Shown here piece after piece: positions 63,707 to 64,000 of a DNA stretch of 64,000 nucleotides (its first letter is position 1; every line of letters starts with the position of its first letter). The position numbers and the translations under genes were made by a program. The stretch is from Candidatus Aminicenantota bacterium (GTDB taxonomy: Bacteria; Acidobacteriota; Aminicenantia; Aminicenantales; Aminicenantaceae). Location: contig WVZL01000007.1 of assembly GCA_011772495.1 (NCBI GenBank), forward strand, positions 101,464 to 165,463. The letters run 5' to 3'. The notes below the pieces were generated by a model that was not told the DNA's origin, made no database searches, and was given only the letters and a program-made list of their open reading frames with translations.

Positions 63707-64000
63707 CTAAGTTTTGATTTTTTGCTTTTTCACATTCAGCTTGATCTTACCTTTCTGGGCTAACCTTGTCAGGAAGTAGTAAGCACTGTCCTTCGATATT
63801 TTGAAATGCTTGGCTATCTGTTGAGAATCGATTGTATCCTTGTCTTTAATGAAATCTAATATTTCCTCTTCAATCTGCTCTACCCAGTCTTCGAATAATC
63901 CCTGGACTTCTGGTGTAGCTAAAGTGGCAATTCTATGGCTTTGCCTCATAGAAGACATCATTTCTCGACACATCTCCCAGGGACCAAATCCTTTTTCGCC
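63707..64000 (-). CDS. Winged-helix protein, C-terminal part
   Basis: The frame is open to the window edge, so the start is missing; about 97 residues are visible. The last 45 residues form a winged-helix: DTIDSQQIAKHFKISKDSAYY, then FLTRLAQKGKIKLNV. The preceding helix (VQGLFEDWVEQIEEEILDFI) looks like a linker or dimer helix. A DNA-binding role is likely but the family cannot be named from this part. Confidence 0.65.
   Translation of the reverse strand, partial: GEKGFGPWEMCREMMSSMRQSHRIATLATPEVQGLFEDWVEQIEEEILDFIKDKDTIDSQQIAKHFKISKDSAYYFLTRLAQKGKIKLNVKKQKIKT

Noticed and set aside
1..64000. CRISPR array
   Set aside because: I looked for regularly spaced short direct repeats; the repeats present are dispersed and have inverted ends, without spacers of constant length.

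Overview
The window reads as a chromosomal segment of a diderm, moderately AT-rich bacterium, most likely an uncultured Acidobacteriota-type lineage such as Candidatus Aminicenantes. The lineage call is inference. It rests on a VWFA-related Acidobacterial-type protein (45403-47619), a GWxTD-domain protein (6512-8596), tandem zinc-ribbon/kinase/TPR proteins, many signal peptides and outer-membrane beta-barrels, and several secreted peptidases. Nothing looks like a phage or plasmid backbone.

Layout. 1-6416: the end of an M24 aminopeptidase, then two paralogous membrane Ser/Thr kinases with TPR tails, separated by a 293-bp repeat whose ends are inverted copies of GGGGTCAGACC. 6512-11638: a GWxTD/TPR protein and small membrane or secreted proteins, one of which runs into a short repeat at its 3' end. 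11750-12735 (minus): a rubredoxin gene followed by an NAD(P)H-hydrate epimerase gene. 12943-21560: beta-barrels, a pair of PurL-like and PurM-like genes outside any purine operon, a large FtsX/MacB-type permease and a small methyltransferase. 21740-27450 (minus): a secreted-protein cluster made of a large beta-barrel, a four-PKD protein and two tandem beta/gamma-crystallin-like paralogues.

27660-33372 is an integration hotspot at tRNA-Ala(CGC). Three copies of the tRNA 5' half lie in direct orientation about 3.0 and 2.6 kb apart, and only the last belongs to a complete tRNA. Two successive units appear to have the same plan: a conserved left end of about 130 bp, cargo, a decayed tyrosine recombinase 3' end, then a tRNA 5' half. 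Unit 1 carries an NAD-dependent epimerase, a D-Ala-D-Ala-ligase-like ATP-grasp enzyme and a sulfotransferase fragment. Unit 2 carries a beta-barrel and a membrane protein.

33398-42606: NicO/UreH-type transporter, Mut7-C RNase-like protein, DUF47 plus PiT phosphate transport pair, YbjQ, DapB-like oxidoreductase, and an amidohydrolase-sirtuin operon. 42817-50390: APC permease fused to USP domains, the VWA protein, and two overlapping phosphohexomutase genes. The upstream mutase gene has lost the catalytic serine and two metal-binding aspartates, while its downstream partner keeps them. 50811-52882: a BlaR1-like M56 peptidase and a BlaI-like repressor; the repressor promoter has two identical-arm palindromes 20 bp apart, one filling the -35/-10 spacer. 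52963-64000: ICMT, MFS transporter, M1 and M24 peptidase operon, SDR, MBL hydrolase, di-haem peroxidase, DUF3795, cysteine hydrolase, NosIP-family protein and a partial winged-helix protein.

A mobile-repeat family with GGGGTCAGRCC/GGYCTGACCCC ends occurs in almost every longer intergenic gap. No transposase gene for it lies in the window.
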